Below are positions 37,056 through 45,989 of a stretch of 64,000 nt of DNA, one piece after another; within the stretch, counting starts at the first letter, position 1; each line of letters begins with the position of its first letter. The stretch spans positions 314,576-378,575 of the forward strand of contig NZ_PGVH01000056.1 in the NCBI RefSeq assembly GCF_004168585.1, given 5' to 3'. A model generated the notes under the pieces. The model saw nothing but the letters and a program-made list of their open reading frames with translations. It searched no databases and had not been told where the DNA came from. Origin of the DNA: Shewanella sp. OPT22 (lineage in GTDB: Bacteria > Pseudomonadota > Gammaproteobacteria > Enterobacterales > Shewanellaceae). The position numbers and the translations under genes were made by a program.

Positions 37056-38765
37056 CTACTGATCCTTATTCTCTTCGACTTCTTTATCTTTGATCCAGTG
37101 TGAAATCACTTCAGCCACTCGTGCAGGCTCTTTCTCGGCTAATAAGCCCAAGTGTTCTAGTTTGACCGTCAATGGTGAACTTGGCTCAGGCAGTCCATGT
37201 AAATGCATCCACTCAGCTTCTGATAATTCAGCTTGTTCTGGTGTCTGCGCCGATTTTGGCAATGCACCGAGAGATTCTGCTTGCTGTTCTTCTGCACTCA
37301 ATAGCGGTTTAGCGTCATGGTTTGTGTTGTCTTCAAATTCATTTTCTACGGTACGTGTTAAGTGTTTCACCAAAGGACGCAATACAAAAATGATCAAACC
37401 AAACCCAAGCAAACAACCAATCAGATAACGTAAATACACTTGATATGTTTCAGACTGCCACCAAGGCATCGGCTCAAACTGTGCCGCAACAGTAGGGGCA
37501 AAACTAAAGCTGTTAATGCTAAATTGGTCGCCACGTTCAGCACTGTAACCAATCGCATTTCGAACCATCTGACTGATCTGTTGCTGTTGCGCATTTGTCC
37601 AGCCAGCGTCACCTGCAGCCGCATTATTAAGCAGTACCGAAACAGACAAACTCTCAAGCTGCATTTGCTGATATTTTATGTGCTTAACTGAGCGCCCAAC
37701 ATCAAATTGGCGATTGTTTTGTTCGCGTAGATTACGGCGTTGATTTTTATCGGATTCACTACCAGTTGTTGGTGGCTGGTTACTGAGTGCACCAGGAATA
37801 CCCAATGCTAAATCTGAATTACTTTCATCACGTGATAGTTGCTCAGAACGTATGACGGTAGATGGGTCTAATGATTCTTTAGTCTCTTCAATTTGGTTGA
37901 AGTTAACCTTAGCTGATACTTGCACCTTGAAGTTATCTTGACCAAGTACAGGCAATAGCATGTTTGATGCACGCTCAATAAGGCTCTGCTCAAGTTCACT
38001 AGTGTATTTTAATTGGCGATCACGTGACTGAGTCATGTCTTCGCCTATGTTGATCACTGAACTTAAATGGTTACCTTCTTGGTCTACGACTTGAACCCGC
38101 TCAGGCTTCATCCCCATAACACTGCCAGAAACTAAGTTAACAATCGATTCAATCTGCTGTTGTGTTAAGTTAGCATCTGCGTATAGATCCAACATAACCG
38201 ATGCAGAAGCCAGTTCGGGTTTCTCACGAATGAATAATGATTTCTTTGGAATCGCAAGGTGCACTCGAGCATTACGAACAACTTTTAAGGCCATAATCGT
38301 ACGAGCTAACTCTCCTTCAAGACTATGACGATAACGAGCTTGCTCCAAAAATTGACTGGTACCGATACCTGATTTGTCTAACGCTTCCATACCAGAAGGC
38401 ACTTTGGCTTTCACACCACGTGCTGCCAGTAACATGCGTGCTGCACCCAGTTTCTCTTCTGGTACTAAAATCAACCCGGTATTGGTTTCAAGTTGGTAAT
38501 TGATACCTTCAGACTCTAACACTTCAATGATCTTCGAAGTATCCACTTGCTCTTGCTTACCATACAAAGCACGGTACCCTTGACTGGCACTCCATAATGC
38601 CAGCACAATCACACAAGCTACTACAATCGCTAACACAGCAAGCACCAGTACTTGCTTATCGCTGCCATTGAAACTTTGCCACTTTTGCTTCATTGATAAA
38701 AGCAAGTTGCCACTTGGCTCTTCGGTGATCACTTTCGGCTCAGGTTGGGTTAACGTCATTGTCAT
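37056..38765 (-). CDS. fliF: Flagellar MS-ring protein FliF (lateral)
   Basis: A 569-residue inner-membrane protein forming the MS ring. Two membrane segments flank a large periplasmic part (about residues 38-58 and 440-462). The YscJ/FliF domain has the ALYGKQEQVDTSKIIEVLESEGINYQLE and KVPSGMEALDKSGIGTSQFLEQARYRHSLEGELARTI stretches. The C-terminal cytoplasmic tail binds FliG. ATG at 38765 is preferred over an in-frame TTG at 38780, which lacks a ribosome site. Confidence 0.96.
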   Translation of the reverse strand: MTMTLTQPEPKVITEEPSGNLLLSMKQKWQSFNGSDKQVLVLAVLAIVVACVIVLALWSASQGYRALYGKQEQVDTSKIIEVLESEGINYQLETNTGLILVPEEKLGAARMLLAARGVKAKVPSGMEALDKSGIGTSQFLEQARYRHSLEGELARTIMALKVVRNARVHLAIPKKSLFIREKPELASASVMLDLYADANLTQQQIESIVNLVSGSVMGMKPERVQVVDQEGNHLSSVINIGEDMTQSRDRQLKYTSELEQSLIERASNMLLPVLGQDNFKVQVSAKVNFNQIEETKESLDPSTVIRSEQLSRDESNSDLALGIPGALSNQPPTTGSESDKNQRRNLREQNNRQFDVGRSVKHIKYQQMQLESLSVSVLLNNAAAGDAGWTNAQQQQISQMVRNAIGYSAERGDQFSINSFSFAPTVAAQFEPMPWWQSETYQVYLRYLIGCLLGFGLIIFVLRPLVKHLTRTVENEFEDNTNHDAKPLLSAEEQQAESLGALPKSAQTPEQAELSEAEWMHLHGLPEPSSPLTVKLEHLGLLAEKEPARVAEVISHWIKDKEVEENKDQ

Positions 38766-38788
38766 AGTGCGAGTTTCCAAAGATAAAA

Positions 38789-39124
38789 TTAAATAGGCAT
38801 TTTCATTACGTCATCAAACGCCTGAACGAGACGATTACGTATTTGAACCATTGCAGAGAAAGATAAACTGGCCTTTTGAGATGCAACCATTGCACCGACT
38901 AAGTCATCACTTTGACCACTATCAACGGCACGCATCAATGCAGATGATGTATTTTGATCGGTATTAATCGCAGAAACTTTTTGTGCCATTAAGTCAGAAA
39001 ATGAAGCTTGAGCGTCACCAATTTCATCAGGATTGCGGCGAATGGTAATTTCACCTTTCGCGACTTCTTTGTAGCGGTCAAGTTGTTGCAGTAACGATTG
39101 GTTATTTGTGTCTAAAGCATTCAT
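38789..39124 (-). CDS. fliE: Flagellar hook-basal body protein FliE (lateral)
   Basis: A 111-residue adaptor joining the MS ring to the rod, with the FliE C-terminal half (LVGAMVASQKASLSFSAMVQIRNRLVQAFDDVMKMPI) perfectly conserved in style. It precedes fliF in the usual fliEFGHIJ order and follows lafK by 41 bases. Confidence 0.94.
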   Translation of the reverse strand: MNALDTNNQSLLQQLDRYKEVAKGEITIRRNPDEIGDAQASFSDLMAQKVSAINTDQNTSSALMRAVDSGQSDDLVGAMVASQKASLSFSAMVQIRNRLVQAFDDVMKMPI

Positions 39125-39165
39125 TTACGCTTACCTTTAATTCTTCTTTTATAAACAGCTTTGCT

Positions 39166-40461
39166 CTATGCGGCTTTCGCTTCTGTTAAAATAGTGTCGA
39201 TATCGATGCCTTGTTCACGCATCTGCGCCAGCTTGTAACGTAAGGCTCGAGTTGTCATTTCCAAAAATTCGGCTGTTTTACAACGATGACCATTGAAACG
39301 CTTTAAAGCATCAATAACGTATTGAAATTCAGCCTGCTGCTTAGATTGTTTTAAACTGGTCTCTTTCGTTTCTATAAGGACGGCACTAGATTTCATTTCT
39401 AAACCTAAATCTGCCATCTGTATTACCTGCCCACGCCTTAACACCAGCGCACGCTGAATACAATTTTCAAGTTCTCTTACATTTCCCGGCCAATCATGTG
39501 CCATCAATACTTGCTTAGCTTGATCGCTAAAAAATTGAAGCTGGGCATCCATGTTGTACTTACTCAGAAAGTGCTCAGCTAAGGGCAAAATATCGCTTCT
39601 GCGTTCACGCAATGGCAAAGTTTTCAATGGAAGTACATCTAAGCGGTAGAATAAATCTTCTCTGAATTCACCATTTTTAACCGCTGCACGTAAATCACGG
39701 TTAGTGGCAGCAATAATACGAATATCCAATGAAATTGACTTATGATCGCCTAAGCGTTCAACCTCTCTTTCTTGGAGCACTCGCAATAGTTTTGCTTGTA
39801 GCAGTAACGGCATTTCGCCAATTTCATCCAACAAAATTGTACCGCCATTAGCCAGCTCAAACTTGCCTGGCTGATCAGCTTGTGCCCCGGTAAATGCACC
39901 TTTGCTATGACCAAACAGTAAAGATTCAAGAATACTCTCAGGAATAGCGGCGCAGTTAATTGCGATAAATGGCTGATTTGCTCGAGAAGAGTTTTGGTGA
40001 ATATAACGCGCTAATGGCTCTTTACCTGTTCCGCTCTCACCTGTGATCAATACTGAAGCTTCTGTCATGGCACTGCGGTGAGCGAGCATTAATAACTGAC
40101 GGCTCACAGGTGATGAAACAATGTAATTTTGATTCGTTTTTTCCAGCTCTTTCAAGCGGACAACCAAGGCTATCAGTTGCTCTTGTTGTAACGGCAGTAA
40201 CAAGTAATCTTGAACGCCTAACTTCATAGCCTGTGCTGCATTTTCACTTTGCTCTGCATTCAGTAGTGCGACTTTATTCGCACCATTGACCTTAGCTAAT
40301 TCAACTTCAATATTTTCAGCAGACACATTCGATAGATTAACGAAACTCAACCAAGGCGTCTGCTGGCAGCTCCTCACAAGGTTAAAGCCTTCACATTCCA
40401 ATGCCCTAACTAAATCATCTGAGATTTGATGTTCAATGAGCTCAATGCAGTATTTATTCAC
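39166..40461 (-). CDS. lafK: Sigma-54-dependent lateral flagellar regulator LafK
   Basis: A 431-residue enhancer-binding protein that activates lateral flagellar operons with sigma-54. An N-terminal receiver-like domain (~1-110) lacks an obvious phosphorylated Asp pocket. The AAA+ domain has Walker A GESGTGKE at 141-148, the sigma-54 contact loop GAFTGA at 188-193 and Walker B-like [10 protein letters not shown] Fis-type helix-turn-helix ([24 protein letters not shown]) ends the protein. The sigma-54 site before flgB is a likely target. Its ATG overlaps the motY stop by 4 bases. Confidence 0.95.
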   Translation of the reverse strand: MNKYCIELIEHQISDDLVRALECEGFNLVRSCQQTPWLSFVNLSNVSAENIEVELAKVNGANKVALLNAEQSENAAQAMKLGVQDYLLLPLQQEQLIALVVRLKELEKTNQNYIVSSPVSRQLLMLAHRSAMTEASVLITGESGTGKEPLARYIHQNSSRANQPFIAINCAAIPESILESLLFGHSKGAFTGAQADQPGKFELANGGTILLDEIGEMPLLLQAKLLRVLQEREVERLGDHKSISLDIRIIAATNRDLRAAVKNGEFREDLFYRLDVLPLKTLPLRERRSDILPLAEHFLSKYNMDAQLQFFSDQAKQVLMAHDWPGNVRELENCIQRALVLRRGQVIQMADLGLEMKSSAVLIETKETSLKQSKQQAEFQYVIDALKRFNGHRCKTAEFLEMTTRALRYKLAQMREQGIDIDTILTEAKAA

Positions 40462-41339
40462 TGGTTTGCTCCTTGACCATGCTTAACCAGTTTAACCGTA
40501 ACACGACGATTGATTGAGCGACCTTTCTCTGTAGAGTTCGCGACTAATGGCATCCGTTCACCGTGGTGGCGCACGTCTACCATATCAATAGCAAGTCCGA
40601 GTTCTACAAGCCTCGATGCGACTTCATCAGCACGCTCTTTACTCAATACCAAGTTGGCTAAGTGATGACCATTGCCGTCAGTGTGAGCATCAACAAGTAT
40701 GCGCTCGATAGTGCTGTCTGCTTGAACGTATTCAACGATCGCATTCAAGTCTTGTTCATGTTGAGAGTTGAGCTGACTGCTCCCTGAGTCAAAAATAAGG
40801 TCAATGCGTCGAACGTAAGAATAGGGTTTTGGCAACAGTTGAGCATAACAATGGCGAAACTGCTCAATGACGTTTTGTGAATTAACCGCATTAGCAATGC
40901 CAGAAAATTGTTCGCCAATCCGGTTATCAACCGTAACTTCAATAGCATAGCCTTTGGCTATTGCTTTTAAATAAAGACCGAGCTTGTCATCAGCAACTGA
41001 AGTTTGCAGTTTGTTCTTTGCTTGAAATTTAAAAGTTGGAAATGACTCATGCTGTGCTTGATGCCATGAAGGAACAACCACTTGAGCAAAGCTATGTGCT
41101 TTTTCAAAATTCAGCCATTGACTGTTTAAATTCAGTGTTAATGACGCATCTGGTCGTGCGACCAAACTGATCTCACCGAAGCGGCTAATATCATGTGCAA
41201 TTTGACATGAAAACTTGTCGCCTTGATAGCGCCAATTTGATTGCTCTAATTCAGTTTGAAATGAGCCAGCCCATAAAATATTAGGCAATAAAGCACACAC
41301 AACCCAAAGGCTTATTTTTATTATTGTAATGACCTTCAT
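40458..41339 (-). CDS. motY: Sodium-type flagellar T-ring protein MotY (lateral)
   Basis: A 293-residue periplasmic protein with a signal peptide (about 1-24, ending LPNILWA) and a C-terminal OmpA-like peptidoglycan-binding domain (about 190-285: [59 protein letters not shown]). MotY stabilises stator units around the rod. The motY-lafK-fliEFGHIJ order matches Vibrio-type lateral clusters. Lateral motors with MotY can be proton-driven, so the ion is not decided here. Confidence 0.93.
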   Translation of the reverse strand: MKVITIIKISLWVVCALLPNILWAGSFQTELEQSNWRYQGDKFSCQIAHDISRFGEISLVARPDASLTLNLNSQWLNFEKAHSFAQVVVPSWHQAQHESFPTFKFQAKNKLQTSVADDKLGLYLKAIAKGYAIEVTVDNRIGEQFSGIANAVNSQNVIEQFRHCYAQLLPKPYSYVRRIDLIFDSGSSQLNSQHEQDLNAIVEYVQADSTIERILVDAHTDGNGHHLANLVLSKERADEVASRLVELGLAIDMVDVRHHGERMPLVANSTEKGRSINRRVTVKLVKHGQGANQ

Positions 41340-41816
41340 CGAATTATCTCGTCCATAAACAGTTTTAATTAAAACTTATAGAGGCGGTTATAAAAACCAC
41401 AAAATTAAAACTAATTGGCAATAAGAATTAACAACAGGAACAATTAAACACAAATTAATATTAATTGTAAAACAAAATAACAAATTAAAATCACATTAAT
41501 TAATTAAATATATTTATTATTGACCTAACAATAATAAATAAGATAAATTCAAAACCGATTTATAAATATAATTAACAATTTAGCAAACAGTGAATACTTA
41601 ATTATAAACAAATCAAGCATGAAGCGCACTAAGTTACTGTTTTACTTAAATTTAAATAAATAAAACTTTAGTGTCAAAAGTTTATCCAATGTCAAAAAAT
41701 TATTTAAAGTAAGAATATTGACGTTTTAAATAATAAATAAGGACGTGACATTAATTTGACATCAAATATTTAAAAACACTTATTTGACTACTGACAAATT
41801 AATATCAAAACAAAAA
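41340..41816. promoter_or_regulatory. Very AT-rich divergent control region between motY and fliM
   Basis: This 477-base gap is almost all A and T and contains no credible gene. It separates two flagellar operons reading outward, so it must carry both promoters. For motY a TTGTGG-16-TATAAG pair is visible on the minus strand. For fliM a TTGACA at 41756-41761 has no good -10. The pentamer TGTCA occurs at 41672 and 41690, and its complement TGACA at 41746, 41757 and 41792, forming possible inverted operator half-sites. No sigma-54 or sigma-28 match was seen. Confidence 0.55.
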
Positions 41817-42689
41817 ATGAAAACGACATCTAAAGCAGTATTATTAAAAGCTAACAATACAAATAGTATTAGGCCAATAGCTTTAACAAATGAAAAACTT
41901 GCAAGAAGTAGATTATTTGCTCAACTAAAGTCTAGTCAACGTTCAATTTTAAATGTAACGAACTCTTTATTAATGCCAATTATTAGGCAAGGACATTCGG
42001 CATTAGAAACGATTAAACAAGATTCAGTACCAGAAGTGTTTGATCCGAACATCAAACAATCATGGTTCACTATGATGCACCAAGGTAATACCGTTGCCTG
42101 GTGGAGTGTCGATCGCTCTACACTAGATCAGCTCGCCAGTTGTTATTATGGCAGCCCAAGTAGTCCGGCTAAATCTCCCTTGCTACCACCTAGCCACTCT
42201 GAGTTTCGTCTTGCAAAACGTTTTATGCTCGGTGCGTTAAAAGCATTACCTGATTTATCACTCGACCCTGATGATATCGAATTAACACTATTAACCAGTG
42301 CCGGTGAAATTAATGCGCAGGTGATTTGGACAATGAATTTTGCCAAAGAAAGTCATATAAAGCCTATGCATTTTTGTGTTAATGAGCAGCTATTGAGTTT
42401 GCTGTCCAACCAGCCTACGCATCAAGAGCCTGCACTGAATCTGGCTGAGAAGCTTAAAGAAAAGAGTCGCCAAATCCCTGTACAACTCAAGGTTGAACTT
42501 GGAAAAGCCAATACCAATATGACAGAACTAAACCAGTTACGTCCGGGCGACATTTTACCATTGACGTTACACACACACTGTCCAGTAAAAGTGACTGACC
42601 ATCATTTATATGATGCCAATATTTATACCGACCAAGGACAAATGGTAGCCAAAATCACTAAGGTTCAAGACGAGGAAAAAATGATATGA
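41817..42689 (+). CDS. fliM: Flagellar motor switch protein FliM (lateral)
   Basis: A 290-residue C-ring protein. It has the CheC-like middle domain and a C-terminal SpoA domain (IPVQLKVELGKANTNMTELNQLRPGDILPL). The conserved N-terminal CheY-P binding peptide (LSQxEIDALL) seen in polar FliM is absent: the front reads MKTTSKAVLLKANN. That fits lateral motors, which do not switch by CheY. An upstream TTG at 41784 is open, but the ATG at 41817 is a more normal start although no ribosome site is evident. Confidence 0.9.
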   Translation: MKTTSKAVLLKANNTNSIRPIALTNEKLARSRLFAQLKSSQRSILNVTNSLLMPIIRQGHSALETIKQDSVPEVFDPNIKQSWFTMMHQGNTVAWWSVDRSTLDQLASCYYGSPSSPAKSPLLPPSHSEFRLAKRFMLGALKALPDLSLDPDDIELTLLTSAGEINAQVIWTMNFAKESHIKPMHFCVNEQLLSLLSNQPTHQEPALNLAEKLKEKSRQIPVQLKVELGKANTNMTELNQLRPGDILPLTLHTHCPVKVTDHHLYDANIYTDQGQMVAKITKVQDEEKMI

Positions 42690-43027
42690 GTGAACACGAT
42701 TTATTAGCTGATACGGATTTATTGCTAGATGCTGACATTTTTGGTGATGATGAGCCATTAGATCTACCAAACACAACTAAACCTAAAAAAGATATGTCTT
42801 TTTTCCAGCAGCTACCAGTACAAGTAACACTTGAATTGGCCAGTGCTGAAGTATCGCTAGGTGAGCTCACAGAAATGGGAGAAGGAAACGTCATCATGCT
42901 CGATCGTATGGTAGGCGAGCCATTAGATGTACGTGTAAATGGCGCGCTCTTAGGCCGTGGTGAAGTGGTTGAAGTCAGTGGCCGTTATGGTGTGCGTTTA
43001 TTAGAAGTTGAATCAACTCAACTTTAA
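42686..43027 (+). CDS. fliN: Flagellar motor switch protein FliN (lateral)
   Basis: A 113-residue C-ring protein: an acidic disordered front (DLLADTDLLLDADIFGDDEPLD) and a SpoA domain (PVQVTLELASAEVSLGELTEMGEGNVIMLDRMVGEPLDVRVNG). It overlaps fliM by 4 bases (ATGA), so translation is coupled. Confidence 0.95.
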   Translation: MSEHDLLADTDLLLDADIFGDDEPLDLPNTTKPKKDMSFFQQLPVQVTLELASAEVSLGELTEMGEGNVIMLDRMVGEPLDVRVNGALLGRGEVVEVSGRYGVRLLEVESTQL

Positions 43028-43052
43028 GACAAGTGATTTAAGGTTTACACAC

Positions 43053-43781
43053 ATGTGGCGAGTATTACTGATCCTAGCGCTAATGTTTACACCGTTAGCA
43101 AGTGCTTCTGAAGGGCTTACCCTGCTGACATTATCTGATGGTGATCAGCAACAGTCGGTGAACATTAAGCTTGAAATTTTAGCATTAATGACCGTCTTGA
43201 GCTTGTTACCTGCCATGCTAATGATGCTCACCAGTTTTACTCGAATCATTGTGGTACTCGCTATTCTTCGTCAAGCCATTGGCCTGCAACAGAGTCCGCC
43301 TAATCGCATACTCGTTGGTATTGCATTAGTAATCACACTATTTATTATGCGCCCTGTAGGGAATGCCATTTATGAAGATGCTTTTGTGCCTTACGACAAA
43401 GGCTTAATTGAACTACCTGAAGCCGTTGAACGCGCAGAACAGCCGTTACGTAAATTTATGTTGGCTCAAACTCGTGAAACAGATTTAGAGCTACTATTAA
43501 AAATTGCTGATGAACCTACAACGTTAACGCAAGATGAAGTGCCATTTTTAGTAATGATGCCAGCCTTTGTATTGAGTGAATTGAAGACGGCATTTCAAAT
43601 TGGCTTTTTGTTGTACTTGCCTTTCCTTGTTATCGATTTAGTCGTCGCCAGTGTATTGATGTCTATGGGGATGATGATGCTATCGCCACTGATTATCTCG
43701 CTACCCTTTAAATTGATGGTATTTGTACTTGTCGATGGTTGGTCCATGACGGTAAATACCTTAGTCGCCAGTTTTGGTTGA
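43053..43781 (+). CDS. fliP: Flagellar export gate protein FliP (lateral)
   Basis: A 242-residue core protein of the type III export gate in the inner membrane. It has a cleavable signal peptide (MWRVLLILALMFTPLASAS), then helices with the conserved LPAMLMMLTSFTRIIVVLAILRQAIGLQQSPPN and PFLVIDLVVASVLMSMGMMMLSP motifs. ATG at 43053 with AAGG upstream is chosen over an in-frame TTG at 43008 inside fliN. Confidence 0.96.
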   Translation: MWRVLLILALMFTPLASASEGLTLLTLSDGDQQQSVNIKLEILALMTVLSLLPAMLMMLTSFTRIIVVLAILRQAIGLQQSPPNRILVGIALVITLFIMRPVGNAIYEDAFVPYDKGLIELPEAVERAEQPLRKFMLAQTRETDLELLLKIADEPTTLTQDEVPFLVMMPAFVLSELKTAFQIGFLLYLPFLVIDLVVASVLMSMGMMMLSPLIISLPFKLMVFVLVDGWSMTVNTLVASFG

Positions 43782-43792
43782 CGGAGCGAGTT

Positions 43793-44062
43793 ATGGATAC
43801 TAATCAACTCACAGCGATTTTCGCTGATGCGATTTATTTGGTGGTTGCCATGGTAAGCGTACTCATCGTACCGAGCTTATTATTGGGCTTGATCATCGCC
43901 GTTTTTCAAGCGGCGACTCAGGTGAACGAACAAACGCTGAGTTTCTTTCCTAAGCTCGTGTTTACTTTATTAACCGTTTTGTTTACCGGCAACTGGATGT
44001 TGACTAAGTTGGGTGACCTATTTAACCAGCTGTTCTACAACATTCCACATGTCATTGGTTAA
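43793..44062 (+). CDS. fliQ: Flagellar export gate protein FliQ (lateral)
   Basis: An 89-residue protein with two membrane helices, part of the FliPQR gate. It matches the family throughout (AIYLVVAMVSVLIVPSLLLGLIIAVFQAATQVNEQTLSFFPKL). GGAG lies 7 bases before the ATG. Confidence 0.96.
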   Translation: MDTNQLTAIFADAIYLVVAMVSVLIVPSLLLGLIIAVFQAATQVNEQTLSFFPKLVFTLLTVLFTGNWMLTKLGDLFNQLFYNIPHVIG

Positions 44063-44065
44063 ACC

Positions 44066-44842
44066 GTGTTAGCGCTTACTACCGATCAAATCGTCAGTTT
44101 TCTTGGCTTATTTTGGTGGCCATTTTGTCGGATAATGGGTGCCTTTGCTTTAATGCCGATGCTCGGAAGTAGCTATATTCCTGTAACAGTTCGCATTTTG
44201 CTCGCAGCTTCAATCTCTGGCATTTTAGTGCCTGTACTACCTGCTATGCCAACGATTGATCCGCTTTCGATACAAGGTGTATTAGTCGCTGGAGAACAAA
44301 TGTTGGTAGGCGCTATGATGGCATTATTCGTCAATATGTTGATTGTCACCATGACCATGATTGGTGCCATGATGGCGATGCAAATGGGGTTAGCCATGGC
44401 AATGATGAACGACCCATCAAGCGGCAGTTCTAACCCGATTATTGGTCAATGGTTGCTGATATACGCCATTCTTTTATTTCTCTCTTTAGATGGACACCTT
44501 GTCAGCATTGGCATCATGGTCGACAGCTTTCATTTATGGCCTGTGGGCAGTGGTGTTCTTGGGTTGCCATTAATGTCATTGGTCTCCAAATTCGGTTGGA
44601 TGTTTGCGTCCGCCTTCATGGTCGCACTACCGGTAATTATTGCAATGTTGTTAGTCAATATTACCTTTGGTGTGCTCAGTCGTGCAGCACCGTCGTTGAA
44701 TGTGTTTGCATTGGGCTTTCCTATGTCAATGCTTATGGGGCTCTTTTGCGTATTGTTCTCGTTTTCCGGTTTACCCTCTCGATATAGCGACTTTTGCATT
44801 GAAGCCTTGCAAAGTATGCAAAATTTTATCGGTGGGAGCTGA
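44066..44842 (+). CDS. fliR: Flagellar export gate protein FliR (lateral)
   Basis: A 258-residue polytopic membrane protein of the FliPQR gate. Typical stretches are FWWPFCRIMGAFALMPMLGSSYIPVTVRILLA and NVFALGFPMSMLMGL. It starts with GTG three bases after the fliQ stop. Confidence 0.95.
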   Translation: MLALTTDQIVSFLGLFWWPFCRIMGAFALMPMLGSSYIPVTVRILLAASISGILVPVLPAMPTIDPLSIQGVLVAGEQMLVGAMMALFVNMLIVTMTMIGAMMAMQMGLAMAMMNDPSSGSSNPIIGQWLLIYAILLFLSLDGHLVSIGIMVDSFHLWPVGSGVLGLPLMSLVSKFGWMFASAFMVALPVIIAMLLVNITFGVLSRAAPSLNVFALGFPMSMLMGLFCVLFSFSGLPSRYSDFCIEALQSMQNFIGGS

Positions 44843-44844
44843 TT

Positions 44845-45975
44845 ATGAGCGAAAATAGTGCACAGGATAAGTCAGAACAGGCAACGCCCCAGAAACTAAA
44901 GAAAGCGAAAGAAGAAGGACAAGTTCCTCGCTCGAAAGATCTCGCTTCTTCGGCTCTCATCATGGTGGGTGCCGGCCTACTGATGAGTTACCAAACTGAA
45001 ATTGCTTCGCAAATTGTTGAACTCACACAGTTCAATATGATGATTGACAAAAATGCGTTGCGAGAAGCTGATATTTTGCAGCTACATCTCGCATCATCAC
45101 TCATGTCTGTGGTTACTATTCTCGCACCAATATTGCTGATTTTAATGCTGACGACCATTGTCACGGGATCACTGCCGGGTGGGGTGGTATTAAGCGGAAA
45201 AAACTTAGGTTTTAAATATAACCGTATCGATCCGATTAAGGGCATTGGCCGTATTTTTTCAACTCGTTCTTTAGTTGAGCTCCTAAAATCTGTGCTAAAA
45301 ATCATTCTATTAGCCGGCATTATGATTAACTTACTATCTAATGAACTACCGAGTTTACTCGGCTACAGCCAGCTTGCTGTTGATGAAGCCATTACTCAAG
45401 GGATCAATATGCTGGCCATGGGGATGCTGTACCTGTCACTTGGCTTATTGATCATTACCTTTATCGATGTTCCGTACCAATTTTGGCAACACGGTAAAGA
45501 GCTGAGAATGTCGAAACAAGAAATTAAAGAAGAACAAAAACAGCAAGAAGGTTCACCAGAGGTTAAAGGCCGTATTCGCCAATTGCAGCAAAAGATTAGC
45601 CGCTCTCGAGCTGATGTTTCCATTCCACAAGCAGATGTTTTATTGGTAAACCCTACTCATTACTCAGTTGCATTGAAATATGACGAGCAAAAATCTGATG
45701 CGCCATATGTTTTAACTAAAGGCACCGATGAACTTGCTCTGTACATGAAGCAAATTGCAAAAAAACATGATGTTGAAATTGTAGAAATTCCGGCGTTAAC
45801 TCGTGCAGTGTACTACTCCACACAAGTTGAACAACAAATACCAGCAGCCTTATTTGTTGCTATTGCTCACATTCTCAATTATGTCATGCAATTACGAGCG
45901 GCACGCCAAGGTAAGCAAAAAGCGCCTGCGCCCTTACCTAACTTTTTCATCCCACCACATTTAAGACACGACTAG
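44845..45975 (+). CDS. flhB: Flagellar export switch protein FlhB (lateral)
   Basis: A 376-residue inner-membrane protein that switches export from hook to filament substrates. Four membrane helices in the first ~210 residues are followed by a cytosolic domain with the self-cleaving NPTH motif at 269-272. The front carries the usual DKSEQATPQKLKKAKEEGQVPRSKDL. The hook ruler FliK that triggers the switch is not encoded here. Confidence 0.96.
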   Translation: MSENSAQDKSEQATPQKLKKAKEEGQVPRSKDLASSALIMVGAGLLMSYQTEIASQIVELTQFNMMIDKNALREADILQLHLASSLMSVVTILAPILLILMLTTIVTGSLPGGVVLSGKNLGFKYNRIDPIKGIGRIFSTRSLVELLKSVLKIILLAGIMINLLSNELPSLLGYSQLAVDEAITQGINMLAMGMLYLSLGLLIITFIDVPYQFWQHGKELRMSKQEIKEEQKQQEGSPEVKGRIRQLQQKISRSRADVSIPQADVLLVNPTHYSVALKYDEQKSDAPYVLTKGTDELALYMKQIAKKHDVEIVEIPALTRAVYYSTQVEQQIPAALFVAIAHILNYVMQLRAARQGKQKAPAPLPNFFIPPHLRHD

Positions 45976-45989
45976 AGGTACAAAGCAGC

